Shown: positions 1 through 10,919 of the stretch, piece after piece
Numbering within the stretch: the stretch's first letter is position 1
Layout: every line of letters starts with the position of its first letter
Assembly (NCBI GenBank): GCA_029531795.1
Contig: JAPEIS010000012.1
Coordinates: 1,488,001-1,552,000, forward strand
Source: Sclerotinia nivalis
Taxonomy: Eukaryota; Ascomycota; Leotiomycetes; Helotiales; Sclerotiniaceae
Direction of reading: 5' to 3'
Length of the DNA: 64,000 nt
The notes under the pieces: model-generated
Databases searched by the model: none
The model's input: the letters and a program-made list of their open reading frames with translations, nothing else
Told to the model about the DNA's origin: nothing
Position numbers and translations under genes: made by a program

Positions 1-2242
1 ACTTGAGAAATGAATAATATTTTATCTAATCTCTGTAATTTTTCATCGCATGTTTCAAAACTAGCTTTGGAGGGTTGATGGTGATGTCGCTTAATGTTAA
101 GGGGCAATCGGTCATTAATGAGTTTTCAGTCTTCTGTTGAATCTCATTATCTGGGACTCATCTTTTTTCGGATTACTTTACTTCAATTTCTTTCTTGTAA
201 TTAGTAAACTTTTCTTCCACACTCTCTAGTATGTAGTCACTGGTATACATTACGTATCGGGATAATGATATAATTATCGTATCAAGAGCAAACTAGCGAG
301 GCACTAGGCCTTGAAGTCATTATTTATAGTTTTAGCTTTCTATAGAAATCTGAATGCATCAAGAATCATGAGTAGATTTGGGTGCTTACACTTCCAATAT
401 CCTATCCAGGTCCTTGGCTAGTGAATGATGAATAGCTAATCATGTATCAACTCCTGTATAAGATATTAATCCTTTCAAAAAAGTATCTCTTTCTTAGTAT
501 AGTCCTTTTATTTGGTTATTTATCTTTGAGGCTCTTCTTATGTACCCATATGAATTATATGATGTTTACTATCAAATTGAGATTAATATTATTCTTCATC
601 TCATTCAATATTAATCAAATATAGTCATAATTTACGTTCAAGAGTTGTATATGTTTTTGCTCTCAAAAAGTTGTGGAATTGATACCTCTTGTCAAGTATA
701 ACATAATATATATTAGAATAAATCTTATGAAATCATTTTTCTAATTGTATAGGTATCTAGAGATTTGAAGATTCTTTTATTTTGAGATATCTTATCACGG
801 AGGCAGCAGACAGGATAACAGAAATCACTTTTATTGATAAGACGTAGCTCGAAGAGCTACGTTTCTATAGAAGGAACGGTTCCTTAAATACATTTATGTG
901 TAGTGCTAGCCCCGACCGGGGCTAGCCTACACTTATCCGAGGTCCGACTCCTATGGGTCGGAACCCGAGCGGTCTCCGTATACCATATACGGGGACCCCG
1001 TGACATATCTATTAGCTGATATTGTTTAGATCAATGTTTATATAGTATCACTAAAAGACTTATAACTTATATAGACTCATTGTTTAAAAAGATCTACGGT
1101 TTTTGGTTTTAGTTTTTTAGTGTATATTTAAATTAGATATTAATGTTGAGTTAATCAGTGTATTATCATCATATAGTTTGGGTATATAGATGTCAATTGA
1201 TGAGTTACATTCAAGAAATATTACAGATAATTATAGATATCTTTGAATGAATACTTCCTATAATATTGACAGTTGAATATATAGAAGATATAAAATTCGC
1301 AAAATATAAAACTTGTATAATGAATCTCTGATTGTGAGCTAATGATACTGTTAGTATCTTCAGAGGATTCAAAGTTTATATTGCTAGACAGCTAGCTATT
1401 GATATAAATTCATGTTTATAATATCTTCTAAAGACAATCAGACTTGCAAGCTAAAATCATTTAGGGAGATTCAAAGTATTTTAAATATTGATTGAAGCCT
1501 ATAGATACTTGTTAATGGAGTAACTTCAGATGTCGAGTATTATCAAAACTCCTATTAGATCTTCTCCCAAACAACGAGATAGGTATCTATTTGTATTCAA
1601 GTTATCAGAGATATTATCAATGCACTTTGAGATCTACAAAAGGAGTATCCATCCAGCCTCAAACACACCAAACATATATCAATACCTTGTCATAACAATC
1701 AAAGGCAAGCAAGTTGATTGTCTAATGATATCCAAGGAATTAGATATATCAATCAAAGCCTAGAGATATATACAATCACTAAATAACAATATACTACAAG
1801 TACATCAAAGACAATTAGCCCATTATCATCTCAACTCTCACAAACTAGACCACATACAAACATCGAACCCTCCCAATAGTTTCTGAGTCACATGATTGAG
1901 TCACCTTCATTCAATGCCCCCTCGAACAATGTATCCTACTAAGTGAGTGATCAAAACCTTTTATTGGAATGAAAAGTTGGATTTGTCCAAGCACGTGCTA
2001 ATTCTAAGCTTCTTATTATCTTGCTGCTTTCCTTGACTTCTTTTGAACTCTTTAACAATAACAAAGATCTCAAATTTCGAGTTTTTACTCGAAACACGCC
2101 TACTTCCTGTCGAAATCATTGGTTCTTCCTGTGGAACACTTCTACCGTCTTCTTTTGTTGGTTCAACTGAGCTTTTGCTATCTCTTTGACCCTTCTACAG
2201 CCTTCTGTTTCTGGTCTTTCGCTGCCTCTCTCTTCTGCTACT
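1..2242. other. AT-rich gene-poor block
   Basis: This stretch is strongly AT-rich, has stop codons in all frames and holds no convincing gene. The composition resembles transposon debris decayed by C-to-T mutation (RIP), which is an inference. The only conspicuous structure is the hairpin cluster at 842-997. Short open frames near 442-624 and 1530-1763 show no recognisable domain and were not accepted. Confidence 0.6.
842..997. repeat. Cluster of five consecutive GC-rich hairpins
   Basis: Five inverted repeats follow each other with 5-12 nt between them. (1) 842-862, ACGTAGCTC / GAGCTACGT, 9-bp stem, 3-nt loop. (2) 871-885, AAGGAAC / GTTCCTT around one base. (3) 898-932, 15-bp stem (GTGTAG + GCTAGCCCC with one bulged T at 904), 4-nt loop. 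(4) 941-965, GGTCCGAC paired with GTCGG-A-ACC, one bulged A. (5) 971-997, a 12-bp stem with one G-T wobble (975/993) and a 3-nt loop. They are GC-rich inside a very AT-rich setting. Wobble and single bulges are compatible with a folded RNA. A palindrome-rich segment of a solo LTR or other retroelement remnant is the most ordinary explanation; I cannot identify LTR ends. Confidence 0.75.
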
Positions 2243-3040
2243 ATGACAGATATTCAAGAGTAAGTGGAGGTTCTTGGTTTGGTTCAATCCACGCGACGTT
2301 CCATACTGTGTTTGACGCTTCAGCCCAATTTATATAATGTGCTAACTATTCTGTCATCTAGTCAAGCTTCTGGTGGTGCTTCCGGTGCTGGTGCCGTTGC
2401 TGAAAGAGAGTACGTATAATATTCTATCCACTAAATACTTATTAGACCTTGTGCTATCGATGCTACACTCGATTCCCAGTCATTAATTATGCAAGTCAAT
2501 CTCAGATGCATAGTAGAACAACTAGACTAACCATCGTCCTCGTATAGACAACTTTGACCTCCTCCAATCCGTTGCACGTGCGCACGTTGCGTAATAAGAA
2601 TGGTCGCAGATCCCACCGCATTCTGCATCCTCCAAGAACCCAGCAAACGTGCCATCGCCACCAATGCGGACACTAAGTGTACGTATTGCCATGACCAGCG
2701 CGCTCGCTGTTACAAATGCCCTTCGGCCCTCCAACCGGAGATTTGGAAGCCCCAACAATGTGCTGACAATTATAATACCTGGCAACATTGCCAGAATGCA
2801 CTTCCGCCTGCTCTTCGAAGCACATGGGTTTTACCGGCGAACCCTTCTGCTAAATGCCCTCCAAATGTACCAAAGGTGTATGAAGACTTGCATAAGGCAC
2901 AGGCAAAGGTTAAACTGGGGATTTTGCAGGCACAAAGGGCGATTCCGGGTTGGAATAGAATGAGTGAAGTTCAGAAGAACACTCTTCTAAAATTAGATCC
3001 TGTGGTTAGAAATGGTGGGGACCATGGTTACTGGTGGTAG
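2243..3040 (+). CDS. Possible small Cys-rich protein gene, model uncertain
   Basis: A continuous frame at 2600-3040 encodes a Cys-rich segment with spaced pairs such as CTYCHDQRARCYKC, followed by a basic/hydrophilic tail ending GDHGYWW. The same frame upstream of 2600 adds CTCARC, so the Cys array looks genuine and zinc-cluster-like. Two plausible short 5' exons exist (2243-2259 with donor GTAAGT; 2362-2409 with donor GTACGT) and an acceptor ends at 2547. However, joining them puts a TGA a few codons into the third exon. Either my exon choice is wrong or the gene is broken. I do not recognise the family, and no function is assigned. It lies between the AT-rich block and a HET gene, a typical place for decaying accessory genes. 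Confidence 0.35.
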
Positions 3041-3778
3041 ATTGGTACGGAGGAGGCTTGGGAACCTGTAAGTTACCTAAGGGGGCGGATAACCGGAGTG
3101 GAGATGGAATGGCTTGGGATCCATAAGTACCTGTAGGATGGACGGATGGATATGGCATCGCATGGACGCGGTGGGGGGAGGCCAGCAAAGACGAATCTCT
3201 GCCTGTACGTGGCGCTGGCTACGAACCTGTGTTTGATTTACTTGTACTTACCGGCTTCTAATCAGCTTCCGGCTGAAGTTGCTGGTAGGTACAAGCAGTC
3301 ATTTCTCAGAGCCGAAGAGATAGCATAAGGTAATGTATGAGCGAAGTAAAAGAAATGGGAGGAATAATTGGGGTCATTCTGGAATCTAAAAGGTCTTTTG
3401 TAGTTTATTGTAATTGATAAAATAATACCAAAAAAATTGAATCGATAAATGATTGATTAAATTATTCTCGAAAAACAAAATTCTGAATTATTAATTTTGT
3501 ATTGATTGTATTGTTTAATTGTAGATTTTTTTATAATATATAAATCTTTTATCAATATTTTAGAATAATTGCGTGCAAAAATATACATGTCAGTTGTATA
3601 GGTGTGGCTTGACTGAAGCTCGGGATAATAATCCGACTGAGGTTACATCGTCTTGTACATTGTTTCAAATTTCAGCCTCATATCTAACGTGTAAGATAAC
3701 AGCTCGCATCAGGGCTCAAAACATCAAATAGTTGATTATATGCAATGATCATACATCATAGAGTAAATTAAAGTAATC
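3041..3778. other. Intergenic, AT-rich in the second half
   Basis: No convincing gene. The open frame at 3146-3328 is short and featureless. From about 3400 the sequence becomes very AT-rich. The far end should contain the promoter of the HET gene that starts at 3779. Confidence 0.5.
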
Positions 3779-5996
3779 ATGTCAAATGCTCTACCTCAGT
3801 TGGTATGTCCCAAAATAGCTTATATTGTTGTACCTACCATTTACTCATAAATAGGATATCGTGAAACTATATCATGGCTACGATCGACTCTGCACTACAT
3901 GCTCAACACTCAACTTCAAAACACTCTTTCGATCAGCAGAGTTAGATCCAAGACTTCAAAGAAACCCACCTCCCTTCATTTTGGAAGAATTCTGGACTAC
4001 TTCAATATACTGCCCATTTTGTCGCTTGCTACGTCATTGCCTTGGAATAGATGAAAAGACTGCTAGAAACTATCAGAGTTTACACCAAAGAGGAGAAACA
4101 CGATGGATTTGCCATGTATTGGTAAAAGAATGGGTTAGAATTTTGCTACATTGGTCTCCTGGTCATCATGTTACATATCAACTACAACCCACGCTAATTA
4201 CCGACACGGCTCATCGTGAAGGAAAATTTGAAGCTCCAATTTATGGTCCTAGTGTTCAAGTGATGGCAAAGGAAAATGAAAAGGACAGAGATCAGCTGTC
4301 GTTAGGTCGGCACATGGATCTATTGAGAGCGAATATCAAACTACTACGAAGTTGGATTAATAGCTGCGAGAAACATCATGCGCCTGACTGTGCTCCTCAA
4401 TCCTGGATACGAGATCCAAAAAGTCCGTTTCGCTTGATTGATGTTAAGCGTCGATGTATTGTTCGTGCTCCAGCTGAATGCAGATATTTAGCCCTGAGTT
4501 ATTGTTGGGGTCCGCCATCGGAAACAAATAAGCACCTTAAACTTGAAGATAAAACCATTGTATGGCTCTATGGGAAGGATTCGTTATCAAACAACCCAAA
4601 TATACCAAAAACCATTCGAGATGCTATCGATCTAGTTTTTGATCTAGGTGAAAGATATCTTTGGGTCGATGCTTTATGTATCAAACAAGATGACGAATCT
4701 GATAGAGCTGCACAGATTCCTCTTATGAGTAAGGTGTATGGAAGCGCTTTATGTACCATCGTTGCTGGTTCAGGCTCTAATGCATGGGCAGGTCTGAATG
4801 GAGTGGGAGCTGAGTCAATACCGCGGTCACCAAAGCAATACTTTGCGGAAATACAGAATCTTCATCTCGTAACGACTCAGAAGCATTATCAAACGTGGAA
4901 GCACGAAACAATTTGGGAAACACGCGGATGGACTTTCCAGGAAATGGTTTTATCGAAGAGATTGATGATCTTTACAGACTCACAAGTGTTTTTCCAATGT
5001 AAGAAGAGTCTATGGTGTGAAGATACTATTCTCGAAAACCTAAATCCCAGTATTACATGTGAAAGTAGGGCATCGGGTGATATAAGTTTGGAGAGCCATA
5101 CTAGTATGGATGCTTTCACCTCCTACCATATACTAGTGCACGACTACACATGCCGTTCACTGGGGAATCAAAGTGATGTTTTAAATGCCTTTCAAGGCAT
5201 AGAGCAACATCTTCAAAACCGTGCTCTTTCTTCAAAACAAGAGAGTTTGAACGGAAAATTTCATTTCGGCCTTCCGGAATCATTTTTTGATTTAGCTTTG
5301 ATTTGGACACTTCCTTACCATTACCCAAATCAAAGACGAAAACTCTTCCCAAGCTGGTCATGGGCTGGTTGGAACATGGAAATTGGAGAAACATTTCGTC
5401 GTCCAGGTGTAACCTTTCCATATGCACATGCGGTCCGTCGAGAGTTAGTTTGGTACAAGCCGGCCGTGGAGGGATCAAACAAATATGTTCGAATAGACAG
5501 CTCCGAGCTTATACCCCAAGAAAATGAAATCACCGAAGAGGAAGAGCGACTGAGTGTTCAATGGAAGTCTGACAAGAACTCAATTCCTCAACATACCTTT
5601 CCTAGAGCACCACACATTCTCCACTTTTGGACAAGCACAGCTCGCCTTTTGGTTGACCGATCTGGTAACCAAGACAAATATAAAAGTGTACATCCACCCG
5701 ATCCAGCTATACTAGAGAATGAGGATATGAAGATAAGAGATCCAACTCAAGACATCCCGATCGGCGCCATATCATTGAATCGATCGTGGCGAGCAGATAG
5801 GCCTGATGAGCTTGAATTCATGGTCGTAGCTCGTGCGTGTAAGACCAAATATACACAGAACAAGTACGGTTTGTATGTAATGCTCATAGAATGGGTAGAC
5901 AATATCGCATACAGAGTCCAAATGGTCAATGACCCCGTGAAAGAGGATATTTGGGTGGGTTTGAAGACTGAGTGGAAGTTTATTTCCCTTGCTTGA
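3779..5996 (+). CDS. HET-domain (heterokaryon incompatibility) protein
   Basis: Predicted 721 aa from two exons: 3779-3802 (ATG, 8 codons) and 3855-5996, joined across a 52-bp intron with GTATGT donor and AATAG acceptor in phase 0. The long frame itself begins only at a GTG, so the short upstream exon is needed to supply an ATG. The HET domain is clear: block 1 YLALSYCWG near residues 220-227, then LWVDALCIKQDD and an AQIPLMSKVYGSA segment typical of the family. The N-terminus has two Cys pairs (CTTC near 21, CPFC near 61), common in this protein type. HET proteins act in allorecognition and regulated cell death after fusion of unlike hyphae; partner and allele specificity cannot be read from the sequence. 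A second HET gene lies at 16924-19314. Confidence 0.9.
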
Positions 5997-6657
5997 AAAG
6001 AATGGAAATGTAATGGCAAAGAACCTGGTTGAGAGATGAAGCATGTTGATGAGTTAGCTTAGCATGGAGCTAAGAGGTTCCGCAGAAATTCTCATACTAG
6101 ACCGAGTACCTTGACAATTTGCTTTTTCCATCCCTAAAGACCACAAAGAAAAGTTTACCAGCGCAATTTCAGTTCGTAATATATGCTCTAGATCGGAGAT
6201 CGATGATTCGGGTAATGTTTTGAGAAGGGCGGAATTAAGGAAATTGGCTGGGAATGAAGTAAAATATGGGTAATTAGTTCTTTAAAAACGAAGTAGCAGT
6301 ATTACGTATCAAAATTGCAGGAGTAGTCTTCACCAACTCAACGTACTCATCCCCATTGAACTAATTTCTAAGGATGCGAAACCTGGTTCGGCCTGAACAA
6401 TTTCATGGAATAATGATGCTGAACACGGACCGAAATAAATCGTGTAAAATCCACAAGCGAAAATATGGGTTCAAATCAGTTCAGGAATTGTTTCATGATT
6501 TTGGACATCTTACATTCTTTAATTCTTGCTAAGTCATTGGCCATACGAATGCCCTGCTTGTTATGGTATTGTAAAACGCCTATCCGCTCCAAAAACGCCA
6601 TAAAATGCCCTTTCCTACGAACTCCCGTTTCCATCTTACAACTTCAGATCACATTCT
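5997..6657. other. Intergenic between convergent genes
   Basis: About 660 bp between the 3' ends of the HET gene and PRP31. It should hold both 3' UTRs. No gene or repeat was recognised. Confidence 0.5.
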
Positions 6658-8599
6658 TCAGGCCTTCTTCGGCAAAGCAGGTGGACCCATTTTTCCAGCT
6701 CCAGAATCGACTTTCTTGGGAGGAGGTCCCATACTTCCATCAGCACCACCGTTACCAACTTGAGTAAAAGTTCCACCCTTAAACCATTTATCATCTTCCG
6801 CCGCCCTCTTTCTCTTCATTTCTGCTACTCTCTTTGGATCTACCAGCTCTAATCCCTGGACCGGCGTAAATGCCAAACTACTAGCTGTTCCTGCGCTGGC
6901 TCCAGTACTAGTGCTCAATCCTCCAACACCCGATGCTCTTAAGCCTTTACCTCGTAAATCTATATTGCCAGCCGATTGACCAAATCCACGAAGTGAGGAG
7001 GCAGAACCACTCATAGGCGTTGAAGTACCCCAACCTTTGTTCTTAGCTGATAGCTTGGCTTTTGTACGTTGGTCAATTTGAATATTTCGGATACGTCCAT
7101 CGTTGCCCTGTCCAATCATACCCATACCCTTAGTTCCATCACCAGTACCGTAACCGACTTCTTTCTCTTCCTTTCCGAAAGCCATTCTGTTTTGTGCTTT
7201 CCTTAAATCCGTCATAGCAGTTGCGGCCTTGGCTAGTCGAGCACGTCGACCACCACGTTTGCGTGCGGGTTTATCATCTGGAGCCGGTAATGCACGAGCA
7301 CCTTTATTCGGAGGTGGTTCAGTAAGCTTTTCGAGTCGGGTGATACATTGTTCTTTTAATTCTTCACCGGTCGATCCATCTGGGCTGTTATGAACGCGAT
7401 CAACTCTTGCGGCTAGAACAACTTTGGCAGAGACAATGCGCATAGCCTGTTTCTTGAGATCATTAGGAATGCCTTGAATGATAGGAGAGTGATAAAGGAA
7501 TCCTTGCTGACGGACTCCAACATTGGTAGCGAAACCAGTCCCGGATGATTTGTTGGAGCCTAGGGGAGGAAGGTTGCAGGCAGGTGTCTTGGCTAGGCCT
7601 GTTAAACCTCCCGCGAAGTTGAGTAGTTGTGCCGCTGTGAGGGATCCAATAAGTGCTGTAAGATTTGGAGCGAATAAGTTCATGCGTGATTGTACATAAT
7701 CAGTTAATGTCCTCTTCGCTCTGTCCAGTGCGAGTGTCATATCACAAGCACGGAGTACTCTTTCAAGTTCATGTGGTGACATCTCTCTACCCTTTGTGGT
7801 GGTTGCTTCGACCGTGACAATCATAACAGATGGACCATCCAGAACAGATCTTAATGTAGCCCCAAGTCGGTTATCCTTTGATGTTTGAAGTGTCTTGATA
7901 TTTTCCGAATCCATAGGTCCATTTCCAATGATAGTGACGACTTTGGCATAATCCAAAGGGTTGGTGACCAAGGTTTCTAATTCTGGAAATCGAATTGAAT
8001 AATGATCTCGTATAAATTTATGTACTAGGATAATTTCGCTATCGATAGATGTCGACAGAGTATTTGCTTGCGTTAATAAATGATATTCTGGATTGTCTTC
8101 GACCGAGCCGACGAAAGTTGTTTGTTTATCAGGAGGCAATGATTGAAAATGTGCGATTTTCTGTCAAGTCGAGGAAAGAGTCAGGGCTAGGACAAGAACG
8201 AGTAGATGTAAACCATAGGTCTCCAAGTTTGAGAGAAGGGAAGGATGAAATACTACTGACCTCTAAAACTGGTTCCAACGTTTTCATTAAACCTGCAACA
8301 CTGCGCACATCATCTACTCCACCGAGCTGCATCTTTTCAACCTTTGCTTTGGTTACCTCCTCATCCTCTGTAGCATCAATAGCACCGCTGGCCATCCCCA
8401 CCATCTCATCATCTTCATCAACTGCTTCTTCATCGCCATCGAGCTCTATTCCACTTGCGCCTGAAAGTCCTGTTGCGTTCCCATTCATGCTAAGGGCGAC
8501 CTCTTCAGGGTCAGCAAAAAGGTGAGCATTATCCTCCCCTTCACCTTCGGATCCAGAATCCTCGAAATCTTGCAATAATTCATCTGCGAGAGTCGACAT
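6658..8599 (-). CDS. PRP31: Pre-mRNA splicing factor PRP31 (U4/U6 snRNP)
   Basis: Predicted 613 aa. Exon 1 is 8599-8261 (113 codons), intron 8260-8161 (100 bp, GTCAGT donor, TTGACAG acceptor), exon 2 8160-6658. Residues about 20-90 are acidic. The NOSIC region follows, and the Nop domain lies near residues 268-370, with YVQSRMNLFAPNLTALIGS and GFLYHSPIIQ. The Nop domain binds the U4 5' stem-loop together with Snu13. The C-terminal part is Gly/Lys-rich with the GGRRARLAK and QAQNRM-like segment that Prp31 proteins use for Prp6/U5 contact. It joins U4/U6 to U5 in the tri-snRNP in the nucleus. The gene is divergent from CLF1, another spliceosome gene, with 208 bp between start codons. Fungal Prp31 is typically longer than the roughly 500-aa human protein, so the length fits. 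Confidence 0.95.
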
Positions 8600-8807
8600 T
8601 TTAGCGTACTATTGTTTGTTGTAGTTGGCGCGTGAAGGTAGCTATCCGGAGAAAATCAAGTCGAGCTCCAAGCTCGGAACAGCGGCCGCTAGCTTATTTA
8701 CCTGCCTGATTAATAAGCAATATTTTCGATCATCGCGATACCTTCAATGCTTCAACGTGAAATCGAGTTTTGCCAACTGTTTCTTCCAGAAATTAAATTT
8801 TGCCATC
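8600..8807. promoter_or_regulatory. Shared divergent promoter of PRP31 and CLF1
   Basis: Only 208 bp separate the two start codons, so both promoters and 5' UTRs must lie here. No clear TATA box was seen. The CLF1 frame stays open upstream to about 8625, but the ATG at 8808 gives the conserved Clf1 N-terminus, so the upstream part is treated as leader. Confidence 0.6.
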
Positions 8808-10919
8808 ATGGATTATGAACAGACTCGCGGACCGCCAAAGGTCAAGAATAAGGCCGCGAGTGCCATCCAAATTTCCGCAGAACAACTTCTACGAGAAGCT
8901 GTTGACCGTCAAGAACCGGGACTTCAAGCACCAACTCAGCGGTTTGCTGATCTCGAAGAGCTCCATGAATTCCAAGGCAGAAAACGGAAAGAGTTCGAGG
9001 ACTATGTGCGGAGGAATAGGATTAATATGAACAATTGGATGAGATATGCGCAATGGGAATTGGAACAGAAAGAATTCAAACGAGCACGATCCGTTTTCGA
9101 ACGAGCATTAGATGTCGACTCTACATCCGTTACATTATGGATTCGATATGTCGAGGTAGAGATGAAGTCGCGGAACATCAATCATGCCAGGAATTTGTTG
9201 GATCGCGCGGTAACTATTTTACCTAGAATTGATAAATTATGGTACAAATATGTTTATATGGAAGAAATGCTTGGTAATATTCCGGGTACACGACAAGTAT
9301 TCGAAAGATGGATGTCTTGGGAACCGGATGAGGCAGCTTGGAGTAGTTATATCAAATTGGAAAAGAGATATGGGGAGTTTCAAAGAGCTAGGGAAATATT
9401 TCAACGATTTACTATGGTACATCCTGAACCAAGAAACTGGATCAAATGGGCCAGGTTCGAGGAAGAGTATGGGACTAGTGATTTGGTTAGGGAGGTATTT
9501 GGGACAGCTGTCGAAGCTTTGGGTGAAGACTTTATGGATGAGAGGCTCTTCATTGCATATGCGAGATTTGAGACAAAGTTAAAGGAGTATGAACGTGCAA
9601 GAGCTATCTACAAATACGCCCTAGATCGTATGGCACGATCGAAGTCTATTTCTCTCCATAAGGCTTATACGACTTTCGAGAAACAATTTGGTGATCGTGA
9701 AGGTGTGGAGGATGTGATTATTTCGAAGCGCCGAGTTCAATATGAGGAACAGGTGAAGGAAAATCCCAAGAATTACGATGCATGGTTCGATTATGCCAGA
9801 TTGGAAGAAACTTCTGGAGATGTCGATAGAGTTCGAGATGTTTACGAAAGAGCCATTGCTCAAATTCCACCAACCCAGGAGAAGAGACATTGGAGGCGTT
9901 ATATATATTTGTGGATTTTTTATGCCATTTGGGAGGAAATGGAATCGAAGGATGTTGAGCGAGCGAGACAGATCTATCAAGAGTGTCTGAAATTAATACC
10001 CCACAAGAAATTTACATTTGCCAAGATCTGGCTTATGAAGGCTCAATTCGAGATTCGACAGCAGCAACTGCAAGCCGCGAGAAAGACCTTAGGAACAGCT
10101 ATCGGAATGTGTCCTAAAGACAAGCTTTTCAAAGGCTATGTTGAGCTAGAGATCAAACTTTTCGAATTCATGAGATGTCGTACCCTTTATGCGAAACATA
10201 TCGAATGGAACCCAGCCAATTGTCAAGCTTGGATCAAATTTGCTGAACTCGAACGAGGTTTAGATGATCTTGAACGTACACGTGCGATCTTTGAATTGGC
10301 AATTAGTCAACAAGTTCTTGACATGCCGGAACTGTTATGGAAAGCATATATTGACTTTGAGGAAGAAGAAGGCGAGTATGACCGTACCAGACATCTATAC
10401 GAGAGATTGTTGGAGAAGACAGATCATGTGAAGGTCTGGATCAGTTATGCACATTTCGAGATTAACGTTCCTGATGATGAGGAGGAAGAGACCGAGGAGG
10501 ATGAGGAGAAGCCAGTTAGTGAGGCTGCAAAGACACGTGCACGCAAGATCTTCGAACGTGCTTTGAAGAGCATGAAAGATAAGGATCTCAAAGAAGAGGT
10601 ATGTTACACCCTTGCTTCGGGTTTTCTAGTTCGACCTCTAATAATTTTACAGCGTGTTTCCCTCCTCAATGCTCATCTCTCCTTTGAACGTACTCATGGT
10701 ACAGACGAAGATATTGAGAAAGTACAGAAACAAATGCCAAGAAAGACGAAGAGAAGAAGAAAGCTTGATGATGATAGTTACGAGGAATATGTTGATTATG
10801 TTTTCCCTGCCGATGATGAACAGACGAAGAAATTGTCGAATTTCTTGGCAATGGCTCAAAGTTGGAAGCAAGCTGGTGGAACGATTAGCGGTGGCGGAGA
10901 GCAGAATGGAGAGCAATAA
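8808..10919 (+). CDS. CLF1: Pre-mRNA splicing factor CLF1 (crooked neck-like, HAT repeats)
   Basis: Predicted 685 aa, close to yeast Clf1/Syf3 (687 aa). The ATG at 8808 opens with the conserved [15 protein letters not shown] start. Almost the whole protein consists of HAT (half-a-TPR) repeats: repeated W-x-x-Y/F...A-R-x-I/V-[FY]-E-R-A units, for example [36 protein letters not shown] and [18 protein letters not shown]. Clf1 is a scaffold of the NineTeen (Prp19) complex and bridges it to the tri-snRNP. An intron at 10599-10652 (GTATGT ... TTTACAG, 54 bp) splits the last HAT region; it is a multiple of three and has no stop, so retention would only insert 18 residues. An acidic run ([12 protein letters not shown]) lies just before it. 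The gene is divergent from PRP31. Confidence 0.95.
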   Translation: MDYEQTRGPPKVKNKAASAIQISAEQLLREAVDRQEPGLQAPTQRFADLEELHEFQGRKRKEFEDYVRRNRINMNNWMRYAQWELEQKEFKRARSVFERALDVDSTSVTLWIRYVEVEMKSRNINHARNLLDRAVTILPRIDKLWYKYVYMEEMLGNIPGTRQVFERWMSWEPDEAAWSSYIKLEKRYGEFQRAREIFQRFTMVHPEPRNWIKWARFEEEYGTSDLVREVFGTAVEALGEDFMDERLFIAYARFETKLKEYERARAIYKYALDRMARSKSISLHKAYTTFEKQFGDREGVEDVIISKRRVQYEEQVKENPKNYDAWFDYARLEETSGDVDRVRDVYERAIAQIPPTQEKRHWRRYIYLWIFYAIWEEMESKDVERARQIYQECLKLIPHKKFTFAKIWLMKAQFEIRQQQLQAARKTLGTAIGMCPKDKLFKGYVELEIKLFEFMRCRTLYAKHIEWNPANCQAWIKFAELERGLDDLERTRAIFELAISQQVLDMPELLWKAYIDFEEEEGEYDRTRHLYERLLEKTDHVKVWISYAHFEINVPDDEEEETEEDEEKPVSEAAKTRARKIFERALKSMKDKDLKEEVCYTLASGFLVRPLIILQRVSLLNAHLSFERTHGTDEDIEKVQKQMPRKTKRRRKLDDDSYEEYVDYVFPADDEQTKKLSNFLAMAQSWKQAGGTISGGGEQNGEQ

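Noticed and set aside
1530..1763. 77-aa frame in the AT-rich block
   Set aside because: No recognisable domain, composition matches decayed AT-rich DNA, no supporting splice sites.
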